The notes below the pieces were generated by a model that worked only from the letters and a program-made list of their open reading frames with translations, was not told the DNA's origin and ran no database searches. Source: Corylus avellana (lineage: Eukaryota; Streptophyta; Magnoliopsida; Fagales; Betulaceae). From it: a DNA stretch of 64,000 bases. The stretch is taken from contig NC_081542.1 in the NCBI RefSeq assembly GCF_901000735.1, positions 13,601,180 to 13,665,179 on the forward strand, in the 5' to 3' direction. A program made the position numbers and the translations under genes. Positions 12,304 through 27,241 of this stretch are shown here, in pieces (within the stretch, counting starts at the first letter, position 1; each line of letters opens with the position of its first letter).

Positions 12304-15300
12304 TTACGAACTGGCCGCCAAGGACTCGATTAGGAGCTGGTAACCTTCTGGTACAGTTGACTGTCTCTGCGCACACTCTGCCAGTGCAGGAACATCAGAG
12401 CTGAGGTCTAAAAATCTGGCCAGTAAAAGCAGCAAATGAAAATCTGAAATACGCTTCACAAAAGAAAGACTTCTTGTCCTGTCAAGATGATTCTTCAGCG
12501 CCCTCAGGGTCACAGGGATATTCCGGTTTTCAATGGGAAATGCTGTTGAAAGTGGACCCTGCATTGAAACATAAGTTCATATTACTTCTACAGAAGTAGC
12601 CTCAGAGTATAGAAGCGAATGAACCAAGGTTTATAGAATTTCTTTCTGCACAGCATGTAGAACAAAGAAAGCAATTGATCGGTACGTAATAAAGAAAAAT
12701 ATCCACTCAGTAAATACCTCTCATCGACATATACGATTATGCAGTAAATGATCAGAGAAAAACGCTGTTCGAAGTGCAAATGTCAAGACTATGGATGCTT
12801 TCCATGGACCAAAAGTATATAGTATGCTTCCAACATCATAAGTAGCTCATAAATAAGTTCCAACACCTAAGAATGATGGAAATTGCAGGCGATAAAAACG
12901 AGCATGCATAGGACACCCTACCATTACATGCTTACAAATAAAATTCTATAATTGAGAACAGCCAACAAAGATTATCCAGCACCAAACAAAACAAGCTACA
13001 ACTATATTTTGTCACTGAATGAAAGAAAGAAAAATTAGCAAAATGAGCAACAATGGTAAAAAAGAAAATTCATGAACCAGCATTTAGGCACAGATGGCCT
13101 TTCCAATTCGTTGCACTCTATGAAGCAAATATGGAATTTGTGGTAGATGGCATGACCAAGGAGAATGTGAACAGTATACAGGACAACCGGACAAGGCTAT
13201 CCCAGCTCAATGCCCAAGGCCATAAGGGTTGAGAACTTTAGAGCATCTTAATACTTTGGGACATTGCAAGTCAAAGGGCTCATCTTGTTAGGATTGAGGA
13301 TCATAAGACCAGACCTATTATTAAAAAATGCAAGTCAAGGTACTCTTAAAAAATAACCTAATTTTTTTACAAAATATGCCTAAAAATAAAATAAAAATAA
13401 TAATTACAAAAAATAAAAATAAAAGATTATGACTAGCAATGTCATCACTTAAACCTTTACCCATAAACAGCACAACAGTGCATTACAACTAGATCATAAG
13501 CTAGCTGAAAGAAGAAGCTGTAGAAAATTAAAAAACTGAAGTAACACAAACAAGAAAAACAAAGCTATCCTAATTTGAAGTTTAACCAGCAAATAAAGCC
13601 CAAGGCAGGGCCAATAATGGGAATTTGACGCATGAAATTAAAAGTTTCTGCCATGTTGGTAAATGGAGAAAAAGGACAAAAAAATTGAACAGTGTAGAAT
13701 GAGAATGAGAGTTTAGGGATTGAGAATTGAAACAAGAATAAAAGGGTTTTCTTTTCTTTTTTTTTTTTCTTTTTTTTTTCTTGGTAAAGATGAATCCCAA
13801 CAAGGGGAGTGCAGGAACTAAATGCATTTGTTTGGGGATGACAATTGTAGATATCCAAAAATCACGATTGTGAATTTAACAAAACTGATTATAGGCATGA
13901 TTGACCATTTTGTCCTATTTATTGGTACTGACAACTGATACTAGAAAAATTGGTTCTTTTCTTTTGTCCCAGTCCATGCTCTGAATGAGTCACACATACA
14001 ACCTAGTACATGTTCCTCATCGCTGAGGGCATTCCCCAAGAGCGGAGGATTTCATGACATTTCTGATTGGTTGTCTTGTCTTTCTACTAAGTTGTTTAAT
14101 ACTTAGCATGTTGACCGGTATACATAATGAGTTAGTTTAGATCGATCCTAACCGGATGATTAGGCATTACTTCTATATTAATAATTCTTTAACTTGCAAT
14201 CCCTGATGCTATATTTGCTAGTCATGGCCTAGTCTAGTTGTTAGCGGTGCTACAAGCCTATTGATTAGCCATGGGTCAGCAAATCAATCACTAACTCCTT
14301 ACTATCACAGAAATCACATGCACCAGAATCTCTTATGCCAATAATAATTATGCTCAAGCTTTATTTTTTGTTTGAACAAATGAGAGAATAGATGGTAGGA
14401 AAGATCATCCTACTTTCCCCTTTACTACAGGCTAAGTCTCCACACCCCCACCCCAAAAAAAATAATAATAAATTCTCACAGCAAAACAACACGCTGACAC
14501 AAAAATATGTTTTTTGATAAGTGCATTTGAAAGAACTGAAGTAGAAATAAAATATTTTTAAAATAATGCCAAGCTTTTTCATACTTTATGTTCGATGTTT
14601 AGTTTGGTTTCTCGAACAGAAAAAGGTTATAGAGTATATATGCACAAAAAAAATTGTAACTAAAGCTCCATAACCTATATGTTTTACAAAAATATATTAA
14701 GCGACAAATGCATCAATGATGCACGATGAGAAAAGAATATTTGGTCGTCAATCAACCTCAACAATAAATTACCTAAGTAAGCATTACACCCTGCTGGAAA
14801 TGAAGGCAACCTTCATCGTGTTCTTAATTTTAACCTCAAAATCCTCAAGGTCAAATTTTTCCCTATTCATTCTTTTTCACTTCCTCTGTGGGTAAGTGAT
14901 AAACTTTTCTTCTACAAGTACTCCCACCTAAGGAAAAGGCATAAGTGCTCCTTGTCAAAAAGTGACTTTTGCTTTGTTTGTTAATGTGTCATGGGGTGTT
15001 TTTTGTTTGAAAAAGATGTGATTAGGAGTGTTTTATTTTGAGAACAAAAAAACAAAAAATTTAACCAGCGGGTCCTTTAACTTCACCAAGATAAAGTACT
15101 TATCAAAAACTTTACTAAAATAACATGAACCCCAACAAGCAATCCGTTGCATTAATAAATGATGCTAAGCGCCCTATCACAGCCTTAAAAGCTCACAATT
15201 TGCATACTTGCTATAAATAACCAAAAAAGACAAAAAAAAAATATTATAGGAAAAACGTAACAACAATTCAATAAAGATAAAGAGACCCCAATAACATGAA

Positions 15301-16339
15301 TTGAACACTGCTATTGTGCAAGTAAAAGATTTGAGTAATGTAGTCGATCTAGACATACCTGGTGATCGAAAATCTTAACCACCACCAAGAAAAAATCATT
15401 GTCAACCTCCCTAGTATCCTTCACCCCAACCATCACATCCTTCTTCATCATCGACAGCTTGGGATCGGCGTCCTCAGCAATCTCTGTCACGAACCACCCT
15501 TCCTTGAACAACCTAACACACACATCGCTCATCTGAAACGCCTCGAAGTGCACATCAGCCCCACCGTCCTCGTTCACCTCCAGCTTCACCACGGCCGTAA
15601 CCCACTCCTTCAAGCCGCTCTCCGCGTGAAACTCCGCCGCCTGAAGCACCTCTCGGTTCGACAAAGTGTAGTCCTTCTTGTCCTGACTGATCGTCTGCGT
15701 GAATATGAACCCGACCCTCCTCATCCCCAACCCCATCGCGATCGCTTCCACGAGCTTTTCCTCATCTGGGTCTCTCAGCATCACCAAATTCTCTTCAGTC
15801 CCTTGCTGTGGCGGCTCGTAGATGAAGTCCACCTCGACCTTGCCCACCTCCGAAACGGTGCCGAACATGAACCCGGCCCTCTTCACGGCGAACGCGAGCG
15901 TCTCGTTCACGTAGTTCTGGAACGCGTTGGCGCAGTCGCGGTCGAACGAGACGAGCTCGCAATGCGGGTTCTCCTGGCGTGTGACGCGCATCTGCTTGGC
16001 GATGAGGTCGTCCATGGTCATCTTGCGACCGAACGATCCGGCGGGGTTGAAGACCGGTCCGGAGACGGTGCGCTCGCCCTCGTAGGCGAGGAAGACGATG
16101 GAGCCATGGGATAGATTGAGCGCGGAGAGAGGCGTGCTAGGGCTCGCCATGTCGGTGAATTTGAGAAGATCGGCCGGGGTTTTGGCCAAGAGGAGGTTTT
16201 GGTTGGTTGAGAGGGTTTGATTGTCAATGGGAATTCGAAGCTGAGATTGGATTATGGTTTTGAGTTGCGAGACAGTGATCTGTGGGCTCTCGATTGAGAC
16301 TCGCTCCAAGCCGTCGCGGCTTCGGACTCTGAGCATCAT
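12304..16339 (-). CDS. NPL4: NPL4-like protein, CDC48/p97 co-factor, two exons
   Basis: Substrate-recruiting partner of UFD1 that brings ubiquitinated proteins to the CDC48 ATPase for extraction from membranes or complexes and delivery to the proteasome. Exon 1 is 16339-15359 (327 codons) and exon 2 is 12558-12304 (84 codons plus stop). They join in frame at [15 protein letters not shown] for a 411-residue protein, the usual plant length of about 413. The first 80 residues are the UBX-like beta-grasp domain ([14 protein letters not shown]..). The NPL4 core follows ([67 protein letters not shown]). No CXXC zinc-finger pair is visible; the plant form is shorter than the animal and yeast proteins. 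The 2.8-kb intron lies between. Antisense ORFs inside exon 1 are shadows. Confidence 0.95.
12559..15358 (-). other. Intron of NPL4, 2.8 kb
   Basis: Bounded by CAG|GTATGT (exon 1 end at 15359) and ATGCAG|GGTCC (exon 2 start at 12558). It is AT-rich, with T/A runs and no coding segment that I can support. A 97-codon minus ORF at 13565-13858 has no recognisable domain. Confidence 0.85.
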
Positions 16340-16670
16340 CTTGAAGAACTAAAGCGTGCTCTCTGAAGGCGAATTCCGAGTAATAAAAAACCCTTTGAAG
16401 ACGCTGGCTGCTGCAGCGACTTTAGGGCGGAAATTGATTCTTATAAGTGGATGGATGGAGTACCTGGAGTGGAATTGAAGTGAGGAAAAAAGTTCCTCGA
16501 ATTTGCTTTCTTGTTGAAGGGGAAAGAGGAAAAGAATACCGGAGGTGGAGCAGAAAGAATTACAAAGGAAGCAGGAGTTTCGTTAGGGTTAGATACCGTT
16601 AGATTTCCTAATCCGTCGGGTTGTGGGAGCCCCACGTGTACCTGTAAAATAAAATCCTCTTTCAATCCAG
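16340..16670 (-). promoter_or_regulatory. 5' leader and proximal promoter region of NPL4
   Basis: Moderately GC-rich sequence directly upstream of the NPL4 start codon, likely the 5' UTR and core promoter. No TATA box in a convincing position was identified. Confidence 0.4.
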
Positions 16671-17216
16671 TATTTTAAAAAAAAAACACATAAGCTGAAG
16701 CTGTCACGTGTCTCATATGGATCCTATAATGTGAATATAGATGTGATAAACTGGGCCTGGCCGAAGCCCAGCTCGTAGACAGAGCTTAGATAGGTTTTTC
16801 TTCAATTGGGCTGGGCTTACTTATCCCAAAAAGAAAGACTGGGTTATCAGTAACAGACAACCTCGTATCTGCCCTTTTTGAGCCCACAAAGAGAGCCACG
16901 GCCCACGGGTGCAGGACGGAATATGATTTTTGTTATTTCAAGTGAAATGGATATAAATTATTTTATAATTAAGGTTATATTTTACATATTTAAAGTGTAT
17001 ATATTGCCATATCATTTAAAAATTTAAATGACATAACATAATGCATATCATGAAATGGCTCTCTCTCCATTTCACTCAAAATGAAGATATTTTGATCATG
17101 TTCTAAAAGATTCAACCAATTAAATATTGCACCATACTTGTAAACAAATAAATCTCGAGTTAGTCGAAGTACCTCATGAGACCTTTCAATCTTGCCATTC
17201 CATATTATTGTTATTT
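16671..17216. other. Intergenic DNA
   Basis: Nothing recognisable. A minus-strand open frame near 17200-16990 is cut by the gap and shows no known domain. Confidence 0.4.
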
Positions 17217-17316
17217 NNNNNNNNNNNNNNNNNNNNNNNNNNNNNNNNNNNNNNNNNNNNNNNNNNNNNNNNNNNNNNNNNNNNNNNNNNNNNNNNNNNN
17301 NNNNNNNNNNNNNNNN
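17217..17316. other. Assembly gap, 100 N
   Basis: Exactly 100 unknown bases, the conventional spacer for contig joins of unknown size. Confidence 0.99.
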
Positions 17317-18590
17317 TTTTTTTTTTTTTTTTATTATTATAAATGTTTTTGTAAAGTTTGTTACCAAACGGACCTTTAAGTGTGCCCAAGTGTTAGTACA
17401 GTTGCCTATAAGAGTAGTTTAAACTTTTACCATAAATGATCACTTTGTTTATAATTTGATACTTTTGGGATAAGTCTATGACTTGGGTAGAAAACTACCA
17501 AGCACAACACGCTACTTATGACAGGTGATGAATTTCTACTTTGCATTATGCAGACTGGCAAAGCTTTTTGCCATTTATTTTTTCCTAGAATAGTAATAAG
17601 AATTGTATATATATATATGAAATGAATTTTGAATTTTTTGTGAGAAAAAAGTTATTGTTAGTAAATGATTTTCACTTTTTTTAGGAGAAATGCAAAGTAA
17701 TGGGCCTAAATTGTTCGCTAATGTTTTGACTTTTTAGGGAGAAAGTGTTGCCAAACACATCCTGGTAATTTTTATTTTTTATTTTATTTTGTCATGGACA
17801 TAAGAAGTATACAAGAGAATGTTAAAAAACAACAAAACCCAAAAAAAGGAGAAAACAAAAAAGGGGAGAAACCCAAACAGAGAAACGTATAACCTTCATA
17901 ACAGTTTTGTTATAATTCATTCCCTTCTCTACACAGAAAAAATGTAACAAGAAAAGGTTAAATACCTTTTTAGCACTTGGGATTTAATGTCTTTATTTAT
18001 TTATTTTTTTACTTGGGTTTCATTTTGTATTATAGATGGTAAATTTCTTATAGGTAAATATGTAGTTAGTACCTTTGTCTATATTTCATCCAAAAAACTA
18101 ACGGATCGCCACGTTAACTCAATCAAAACATAACATATATCATTTGCCCTAAAAAAAACAAAATAAAAAAAAAAAAAAAAAAAACTTAAAGGCCTTGGGG
18201 TGGCCCGTCCACCCCTTTTGCCCATGTGGGTGACTAAGTGTAATACTCCGAAATATATATATATATATATATATATATATTGAAGGAAATAATTATTTTA
18301 GAGATATTTTATGAATAAATTAATATTGTAATTGGTGATTTTAGTTTATAAGATTTAGATTTTTGCTATTAAGGAGTTATTTTTTTCAATGGTGTTAGAG
18401 GATTTAATTTGAGATTTGAAGATTTATTATCCTATCCGGCCTACCAGCGTCCAACTCGGCTGACGTGGTAACTGGTTGTCAATGCTGCTTGTGGGTGGCT
18501 TGTGGGCGGCAGCTGGTTGGGAGAGGGAGATGGAGAGACGAGCAAAAAGTTTGGGTGGGTTTTGGAGAACGAAGGTTTAGTTCGGGTAAA
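17317..18590. other. Short contig between two gaps, repeat-like
   Basis: A 1.27-kb AT-rich piece with a (TA)n microsatellite near 18255-18280. A short GGGGTGGCCC/CCACCCC patch near 18195-18230 recalls the GC-rich core of the foldback element at 19924-20758. No gene is seen. Confidence 0.5.
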
Positions 18591-18690
18591 NNNNNNNNNN
18601 NNNNNNNNNNNNNNNNNNNNNNNNNNNNNNNNNNNNNNNNNNNNNNNNNNNNNNNNNNNNNNNNNNNNNNNNNNNNNNNNNNNNNNNNNN
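18591..18690. other. Assembly gap, 100 N
   Basis: Exactly 100 unknown bases. Confidence 0.99.
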
Positions 18691-18893
18691 TTTCTAATTT
18701 ATATATTAGTTTTTATTCAAATGATTATGTTTCTTTTGTAAATTTTACATTGAATTCATGAAATAATAGTGGGAGAATTTCTTTTCGTAAAAACTCAATT
18801 TTTAAAATATATTTCATACTCAATTTTCCAATCGTAGATTTTTTTTGTCTTTGTTTTCCTATGTCTTAAAATTAGTTTCATTTAATAGGGAAA

Positions 18894-19055
18894 ATGATAA
18901 AGGCACAACTTAAACCCAACTTTGACCCAACTTTTCTCTTAAGTTTAAACAAAAAACTGTTTGTAGAGGAGAGAGAAAGCCTTAAACTAGAGAGAGAAAG
19001 AGAAATTTTGTCTAAAAGTTGGACCAAAGTTGGGTTTGAGTTGTGACTGTATCAT
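18894..19055. mobile_element. MITE-like hairpin element
   Basis: About 160 bp with imperfect terminal inverted repeats of roughly 40 bp: ATGATAAAGGCACAAC at the left and the complement of ATGATACAGTCACAAC at the right, both continuing as AACCCAACTTTG. A clear target-site duplication was not found. Confidence 0.55.
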
Positions 19056-19923
19056 ATCTCAATACTTTTATATAAGTGAAGGATGGTTGAAAAAAAAGAA
19101 TAAAAAAAATCTATTTGACAAGACATTTTCAAATATTTGTGAATTTCATTGGAACTGAGAAAAATATAGAAAAAATAGTTCTTTTTTATTATATTAGTAT
19201 TTTTCATTTGTTTACATTTTTTTTTTGTCCTTAATTTCTATTATAATTTATTTATTATTTTTCATTCAAATTCTATTAATTTTATTTAATACAAGTTACA
19301 AATTTTCTTTTGTAAATTTAATTGACTTTTGTTGTTCATTTTTGTTTTTGGGTGTTCCAATATTCTTACCACTGTTTTTTATCTCTTTCTTTTTTAAAAG
19401 AAAAATTAAACTATCAACATTCATTTGTTTACAAAATTAGTAAATATAATTGTAATCATATATCAACATGCTCATTTATTTTAGAACACTTCTTTATTTT
19501 TGTCAGTAGTATCATTGTTGGAATATAATGAACTTTCAGGAGTGAACTTTCTCCTCACAAACAATTTTTTTGAGAAGTGGTATTATTGTTGGAATATAAT
19601 GATTAATCAATCATTTTCTATAATTAATTAATCTAGATTTTTATTTTGAATTTTCTTTTCCTTTATATTTCATTTTAAACTACACGTATGAGAACAAATA
19701 TTTAACACGTTTCAATTTATAAGAACTAAAATTTATGAATTTTTAAATTTATTGGATATGTGGGTTTATGCTATTAAGTAAAACTATGGTTTTAAAATGA
19801 TCTTATGAACATTTGTCATTTTTGGTAGCTAATTTGTTAATTAAAAGAAGAAAATAAAATTTGTTGTTAATAATATTTTAAAGACTTTTTGACTTAATTA
19901 TATATATAAAAAATTAAAAAAAT
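19056..19923. other. AT-rich intergenic DNA
   Basis: T-rich sequence with no supportable gene. The short open frames at 19225-19528 are low-complexity. Confidence 0.5.
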
Positions 19924-20758
19924 TAGGGAAATTATATATAAACTCCTTAGGTCAACGCGTTTTTTTAAAAAACTCTATGAGTTTTTTTTTTTTCTCCAGA
20001 AATTTAGTCCCTAGGTAACTCGAAACTTCCTACGGTCAATTTTTATTAACTGCCATTAGTCCACTCAAAACTCCACGTTTTATCTAATAAAAATATTTAT
20101 TTTTATTAATTTAATTTAAAAAATTAAATCTTAAAAAAAAAAAAAAAAAAAAAATTGAAGGGTGTCGCTAGTGAGCTCGGGGTGGCCCTGTAGGGCCACC
20201 TTAAATTACCCTGCAAGTGGTCGCGCCACCCTTTCAACACCCATGGGTGGAAGGCCACCCCAAACCCAAGCCACCCCAAACCCCCAGGTCAGCCACCCCT
20301 TGTGAAGTTGGTGGCCGGGCCACCCCCCCACGGGTTCTCCTCACCACGGGAAACTGTGGCCACCCCCCTTGGTTTGGGTGACTGCCCACCCATGGGGTGG
20401 TTCAAGCCACCCCATGGGTGGAAAGGGGTTTTGTTACCCCAGCCACCCAAGTGGCTCGGGAGCCACCCCATGGGTGGTTTACGGCCACCCCATAGGGGTT
20501 GGGGGGGTGACAAGGGGGTGGCACCTAATTTTTTTTTTTTTTTTAAGATTTAATTTTTTAAATTAAATTAATAAAAATGAATATTTTAATCAGATAAAAC
20601 GGAGAGTTTTGAGTGGACTAACGGCAATTAACAAAAACTGACGGTATTGAGTTTTCTAGTAGTTTTGAGTGACCCAAGGACTAAATATCTAAAAAAAAAT
20701 ACCCAGGGAGCTTTTAAAAAAAGCGCGCTGACCTAAGGAGTTTATATATAATTTCCTA
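19924..20758. mobile_element. Foldback element with about 230-bp inverted arms and a GC-rich core
   Basis: The left arm (19924 to about 20150) and right arm (about 20530-20758) are inverted copies. Both outer ends read TAGG(G)AAATTATATATAAA, and both arms share CTCCTTAGGTCA, TAGTCCACTCAAAACT and a TTTTATTAATTTAATTT block. The arms enclose about 380 bp of GC-rich sequence built from repeated GGTGGCC/CCACCC and CCACCCCATGGGTGG palindromes. The A/T-rich flanks prevent an unambiguous target-site call. The arm length is typical of Mutator-like or other foldback elements. Open frames in the core are products of the repeat and are not genes. Confidence 0.75.
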
Positions 20759-21129
20759 AAAAAATAAAAAATAAAAACCGGCGCGTAGTGCGGGCTCTAA
20801 GCTAGTATATATAATTATTTAGACATGCCCTATAATACATCAAATCTAGATTTGGCATACTAACATGTTCACCTCTCTTGGGTAGAGTGTATCAATGGAT
20901 GCCTTGTGGCCACGGGTCCTTCAGTGGCGGGGCCAGACAATTCATATTGTAGGGGCCACTGAACTAAAAATATGATAAATATAATTTTAAATAAAAATTG
21001 AGTAATTCACACAATATATGCATCACAAAAAAGATATTTATAAAATTTCATAAATATGTGCTCAAATTGATATATTAGAAATGTAACATGTCGGCACTAC
21101 AACAAAAAAGACAGAAATACAAACAAAGT
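20759..21129. other. Intergenic DNA
   Basis: No gene or clear repeat was recognised. Confidence 0.45.
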
Positions 21130-21835
21130 GTCTAAAACTGCACTTTACGGTCTCTTAGAAGTACAAAATCATCAAGTATCGAATCTAAATCGATGCTCTC
21201 AACAATTTCCTTTTCAATATAGAGAACTAATCTATTTGCAATGAAATCATTCTCAATTTTGTTGCGAAGTCATGCTTTAATAATTTTCGTTGCTGAAAAT
21301 GTCCGTTCGGTAGTTGCTGTAGACACTGGAAGTGGAAGAGTCAAAACAAGACGAATCAATTTATCTATAAGATAGTATGTCTTCGATTTTTCTGTCTTTG
21401 CCAATCCTTGGCAGTTAGCATAATTTTGCAATGGAAGACAAATTTTGTAATGTCGGATCAGTAAGCACATCAAATTCAAAATACCTCAACTGATATCTCA
21501 AATTAATTTTCTCTTGCTTAGAAAAATCAAGAGGATAATACTTCTCCGCAATGATACATATATCGTCAATTTTAAAGGATTTATAAGCACCTTTTGGATC
21601 AATAGCTGAGCTAATTGTCAAAAGTTTCATTGTCTTTTCACCAAACCTACTATCGAGCTCTTGCAATTGAAAGTCTATAGAAGTATTGAATATGTCAAAA
21701 TGATAATGATGCTCCATTGTAATGTGATTCTTTTGATTACGACATTGACCTTCAATATAACGAGCACTCAAATCCGGAATGTGAATTTCAGATTTCTTGT
21801 AGAAAGAGACAATGTTCTCAAGTAAATAATGAAAT
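21130..21835 (-). pseudogene. hAT-superfamily transposase fragment (TTF-type/ZMYM1-like), broken
   Basis: C-terminal part of an hAT transposase of the TTF-type zinc finger group. Visible pieces are YIEGQCRNQKN, FQLQELDSRFGEKTMKLL, FEFDVLTDPTLQNLSSIAKLC and the dimerisation-domain signature LPLPVSTATTERTFSATKII. A tail follows (LRNKIENDFIANRLVLYIEK). It is disrupted by a frame change near 21415-21430 and an in-frame stop near 21270. The DDE catalytic part and zinc finger are absent, so it is not active. Confidence 0.8.
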
Positions 21836-21908
21836 GTAAATAAAGACTAATTACTGCTTCCATTGACTGAGAGATGTAGGCAGAGACGACTAAGAGTCCT
21901 AATTTGAC

Positions 21909-21923
21909 AAGGGCTGTAACATT
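21909..21923. repeat. Target-site duplication, left copy, of LINE 21924-22687
   Basis: AAGGGCTGTAACATT, identical over 15 bases to 22688-22702. Confidence 0.9.
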
Positions 21924-22687
21924 TATTATTTATTTATGAATAAGCAACTTCATTAAAAGCTCAAAACCAAAAACACCAAAGCACCAATTACAAGCCACCA
22001 GCTAGCACAACCTCACAAAGGCTAACAAACCAAACTAAACCAGAAACAAACTGCAGAACAACAAACTGCAGAAAAAGAAACCACCAAAACAAATCCCCAA
22101 ACCCAAAGAATCACCAAAAACAGACCCTACAGAAGGCCTAAAAGCAAAACCTCACATAGGCTATATCCCATAAGACTATCAGGAAACAAAAAACAAAACA
22201 AAACCAACGGGCCACAACCACAGCTTGATCAGCAAAGCACTTAAGCAGAAAGATTGCACAAAGAGCAAAACACAAGGTTCTCCTTATTTTTTGGAAACCC
22301 TTCTTTCCCAACTACTCTGGTTCGGATTTCCCACAAAATTTTCTTCAAGAATTGCTCCTCTATTTTTGGATGACCTGCATGTTTGATCTCATTTCAAGTG
22401 CACCAGATATTATAAACTACAGATCCCAAAACTAATATGCAGAGCATAGCTTTGAGAGACTTGCAGCACCAATCATTCAATCCCAATTGCAAGATATCCT
22501 CCCATACTATAGGAACATTATCCATACTTCCAAAGTCTATAGCAGAAATTGCATTAAAAAAAAAAAAAAGATGATCACGGCTTTTTAACTGGTTCCTGCA
22601 GAAAACACAATTGACATCTCCATTATAACCCCAGGTCAACAATCTATCTCTCGTAACCAGCCTTCCTTTCATACCAAGTCACAAAAT
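21924..22687 (-). mobile_element. 5'-truncated LINE fragment with zf-RVT segment
   Basis: A 764-bp minus-strand insertion between perfect 15-bp direct repeats. The 5' (right) part encodes a zf-RVT-type segment (RLVTRDRLLTWGYNGDVNCV then FCRNQLKSRDHLFF), continuing to about 22290 with stops. The remainder is A/C-rich 3' sequence ending in an AATAAATAAATAAT-type tail at 21924-21940. It lacks RT and RNase H and is not active. Confidence 0.85.
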
Positions 22688-22702
22688 AAGGGCTGTAACA
22701 TT
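22688..22702. repeat. Target-site duplication, right copy, of LINE 21924-22687
   Basis: AAGGGCTGTAACATT, the perfect partner of 21909-21923. Confidence 0.9.
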
Positions 22703-23031
22703 CCTTTCCCTTTAAAAGTGTCCTTGTCCTCTGCGTTAAATATGTATCTCGACTCTCTTTTTTCGATTCTATATTATTTATAATTGTTATGCACGATAAC
22801 AACAAGCTTACAAAAGCATTAAAAAGAAACATAACATGTTCATATAAAGAATTTGAGCTTACAAAAGCATTATAAATTAAGAAACATATCAGGTTCATAT
22901 AAAGAACCAGAGCTTACAAAATCGTTGACATGTAAACCCCAATACCACAACTTATTTAAGTTTGCAGTAAAACAAAGTAAATTCACATACAAATGAATAG
23001 TTATTAAAACAATCCCAAAACTTAAAGCACC
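22703..23031. other. Region downstream of the peroxidase gene
   Basis: AT-rich. It contains two near-identical short direct repeats (GAGCTTACAAAAGCATTA and GAGCTTACAAAATCGTT types with CATATAAAGAA) at 22800-22925. It is likely 3' UTR of the peroxidase near the stop; no other gene is seen. Confidence 0.4.
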
Positions 23032-25715
<2,684 letters not shown>

Positions 25716-26130
25716 TTCAGAATCCTCTCTACAATTTGTATTGCCATCATCACAAAGTCCTTATATATATATATATACACATGTAAGGGAATCTAAACAG
25801 TAAGAGCCAGTTAAGCAAATTATATTCTAATTATGTGCTGTGAGTGAGAGAGAGAGAGAGAGAGGGGGGAAGGGGAAGACTTCTGATTAATTTAAGAATA
25901 ATTAAGCAACAAACATTATTGCCATTCTTATGACAACCCTAATAATTTTTTTTTTGTCAACTAGGGTTCAATCAGAATTGTTAAATCACTAACTGTCCAA
26001 AAAACAATAATAGAAAGTAAATGTTCTGAGTTCAAATTTAAATAATGTGAACGAAAGGATAGCCTGGGGTAGAAAATAGCTAGGAGCTAATACCAATTGA
26101 GAAAAAAAAAAAAATTGTTTGTAACATGAA

Positions 26131-26161
<31 letters not shown>

Positions 26162-26588
26162 TATTGAATTATGGTTGACTTTCCTAATTAACATTATTAC
26201 TTTTATTCTTATGATTATATTGGGACAATATTGCTTCCCAACATCTGAAACAAAAAGTTCCAACAAACTATTATCTCATAATTATTCTCATTATAGCATT
26301 TTGTCCTAAAAGTCAAACAAAACCACGATCCCCAAGTCAACGGTTTTGTACAGCAAGAGCCAAGAAGGCTTTCTATTAACTAGTATTTCCGCCGCATACG
26401 GTTGCTGTCTGCTTTTTATATATAATCATTATTCAAAAAAAAAAAAAAAAAAAACTAAAGCAGGACAGCTCCAATGAGGCATATGACTTAAACCTCAATA
26501 GTCAATACGCGTATTGGTCGCTCCATATATAATATATACTTAATTTTCATAAGCTAGCTATTATTTTAAAATTTAAATACCGTCTGCT

Positions 26589-26619
<31 letters not shown>

Positions 26620-26957
26620 ATTTGCAAATTATACTAATTCAGTCCGGCCAACAACCTTGGATGCCGTGAAGAGTCACGGAGCTAGACAAAATGAAACTCA
26701 TTAGTACGGGCGGTCCTATAAGGGTGAAAGAGAATGTTTGAAAATATTACAATTTTTATTATAATTTTTTACAAATTTATTTGGTAGTTTATATGAGTAC
26801 TGTCACTTAGCATAAACTAGCTAGGTAAAAAAAATTAAGTAACGAAATTTGACTAAAAAAATAAATTATCTAGTGATCGACTAATGTGATAAGTATCAAA
26901 TTAATGAACAATTACTATTAGGTTAATTAGTAATATTTAAACGATTAACAACATTCT
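25716..26957. other. Peroxidase upstream region and intergenic DNA (copy A)
   Basis: Contains (TA)n at 25762-25780, a (GA)n tract at about 25847-25865, a (ATT)n tract at about 26130-26162, A runs and (TA)n at about 26590-26617. The first several hundred bases should hold the peroxidase promoter. No other gene was found. Confidence 0.6.
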
Positions 26958-27065
26958 TTTTTTTTTTTACATGTCCACAAAAGAGGGAGGGATTCGAACT
27001 AGTGACATCTATTTGATAAGACTGTAATTCTCAGCCGATTGAGCTAGCTACCTCTTAAAGACCTC
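26958..27065 (-). mobile_element. tRNA-derived SINE, minus strand (copy A)
   Basis: The reverse complement carries an A-box-like GCTCAATCGGCTGAG and a B-box GTTCGAATCCC, then a GGACATGTAAAAAA tail. It is flanked by TTAACAACATTCT (26945-26957) and TTAACAATATTCT (27066-27078), 12 of 13 matching, a target-site duplication. The same family is at 54928-55031. It does not fold as an intact tRNA gene. Confidence 0.8.
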
Positions 27066-27241
27066 TTAACAATATTCTAAGGGTCATACTTAGCTAGCAC
27101 GTAAAGGCAACTATAATATGGTGTTTTTCTAAATCTAGTTGTACGTAGTAGCAATAGTCCGTATATAGCTTCTCTTTTTACGATTTTTTTTTTTCTTTTT
27201 TCTTTTACAAGCAATGATATTGCATGAAATTATTTCTATGG

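Noticed and set aside
13565..13858. Small minus ORF with hydrophobic C-terminus inside the NPL4 intron
   Set aside because: Contains a poly-Lys run from a T tract, has no recognisable domain and lies wholly in an intron.
15362..16114. 250-codon plus-strand ORF
   Set aside because: Antisense shadow of NPL4 exon 1, arising from its GC-rich codon use; no domain.
20289..20566. Gly/Pro/Trp-rich ORFs on both strands
   Set aside because: They are translations of the palindromic GGTGG/CCACC core of a foldback element, with no evidence of a gene.
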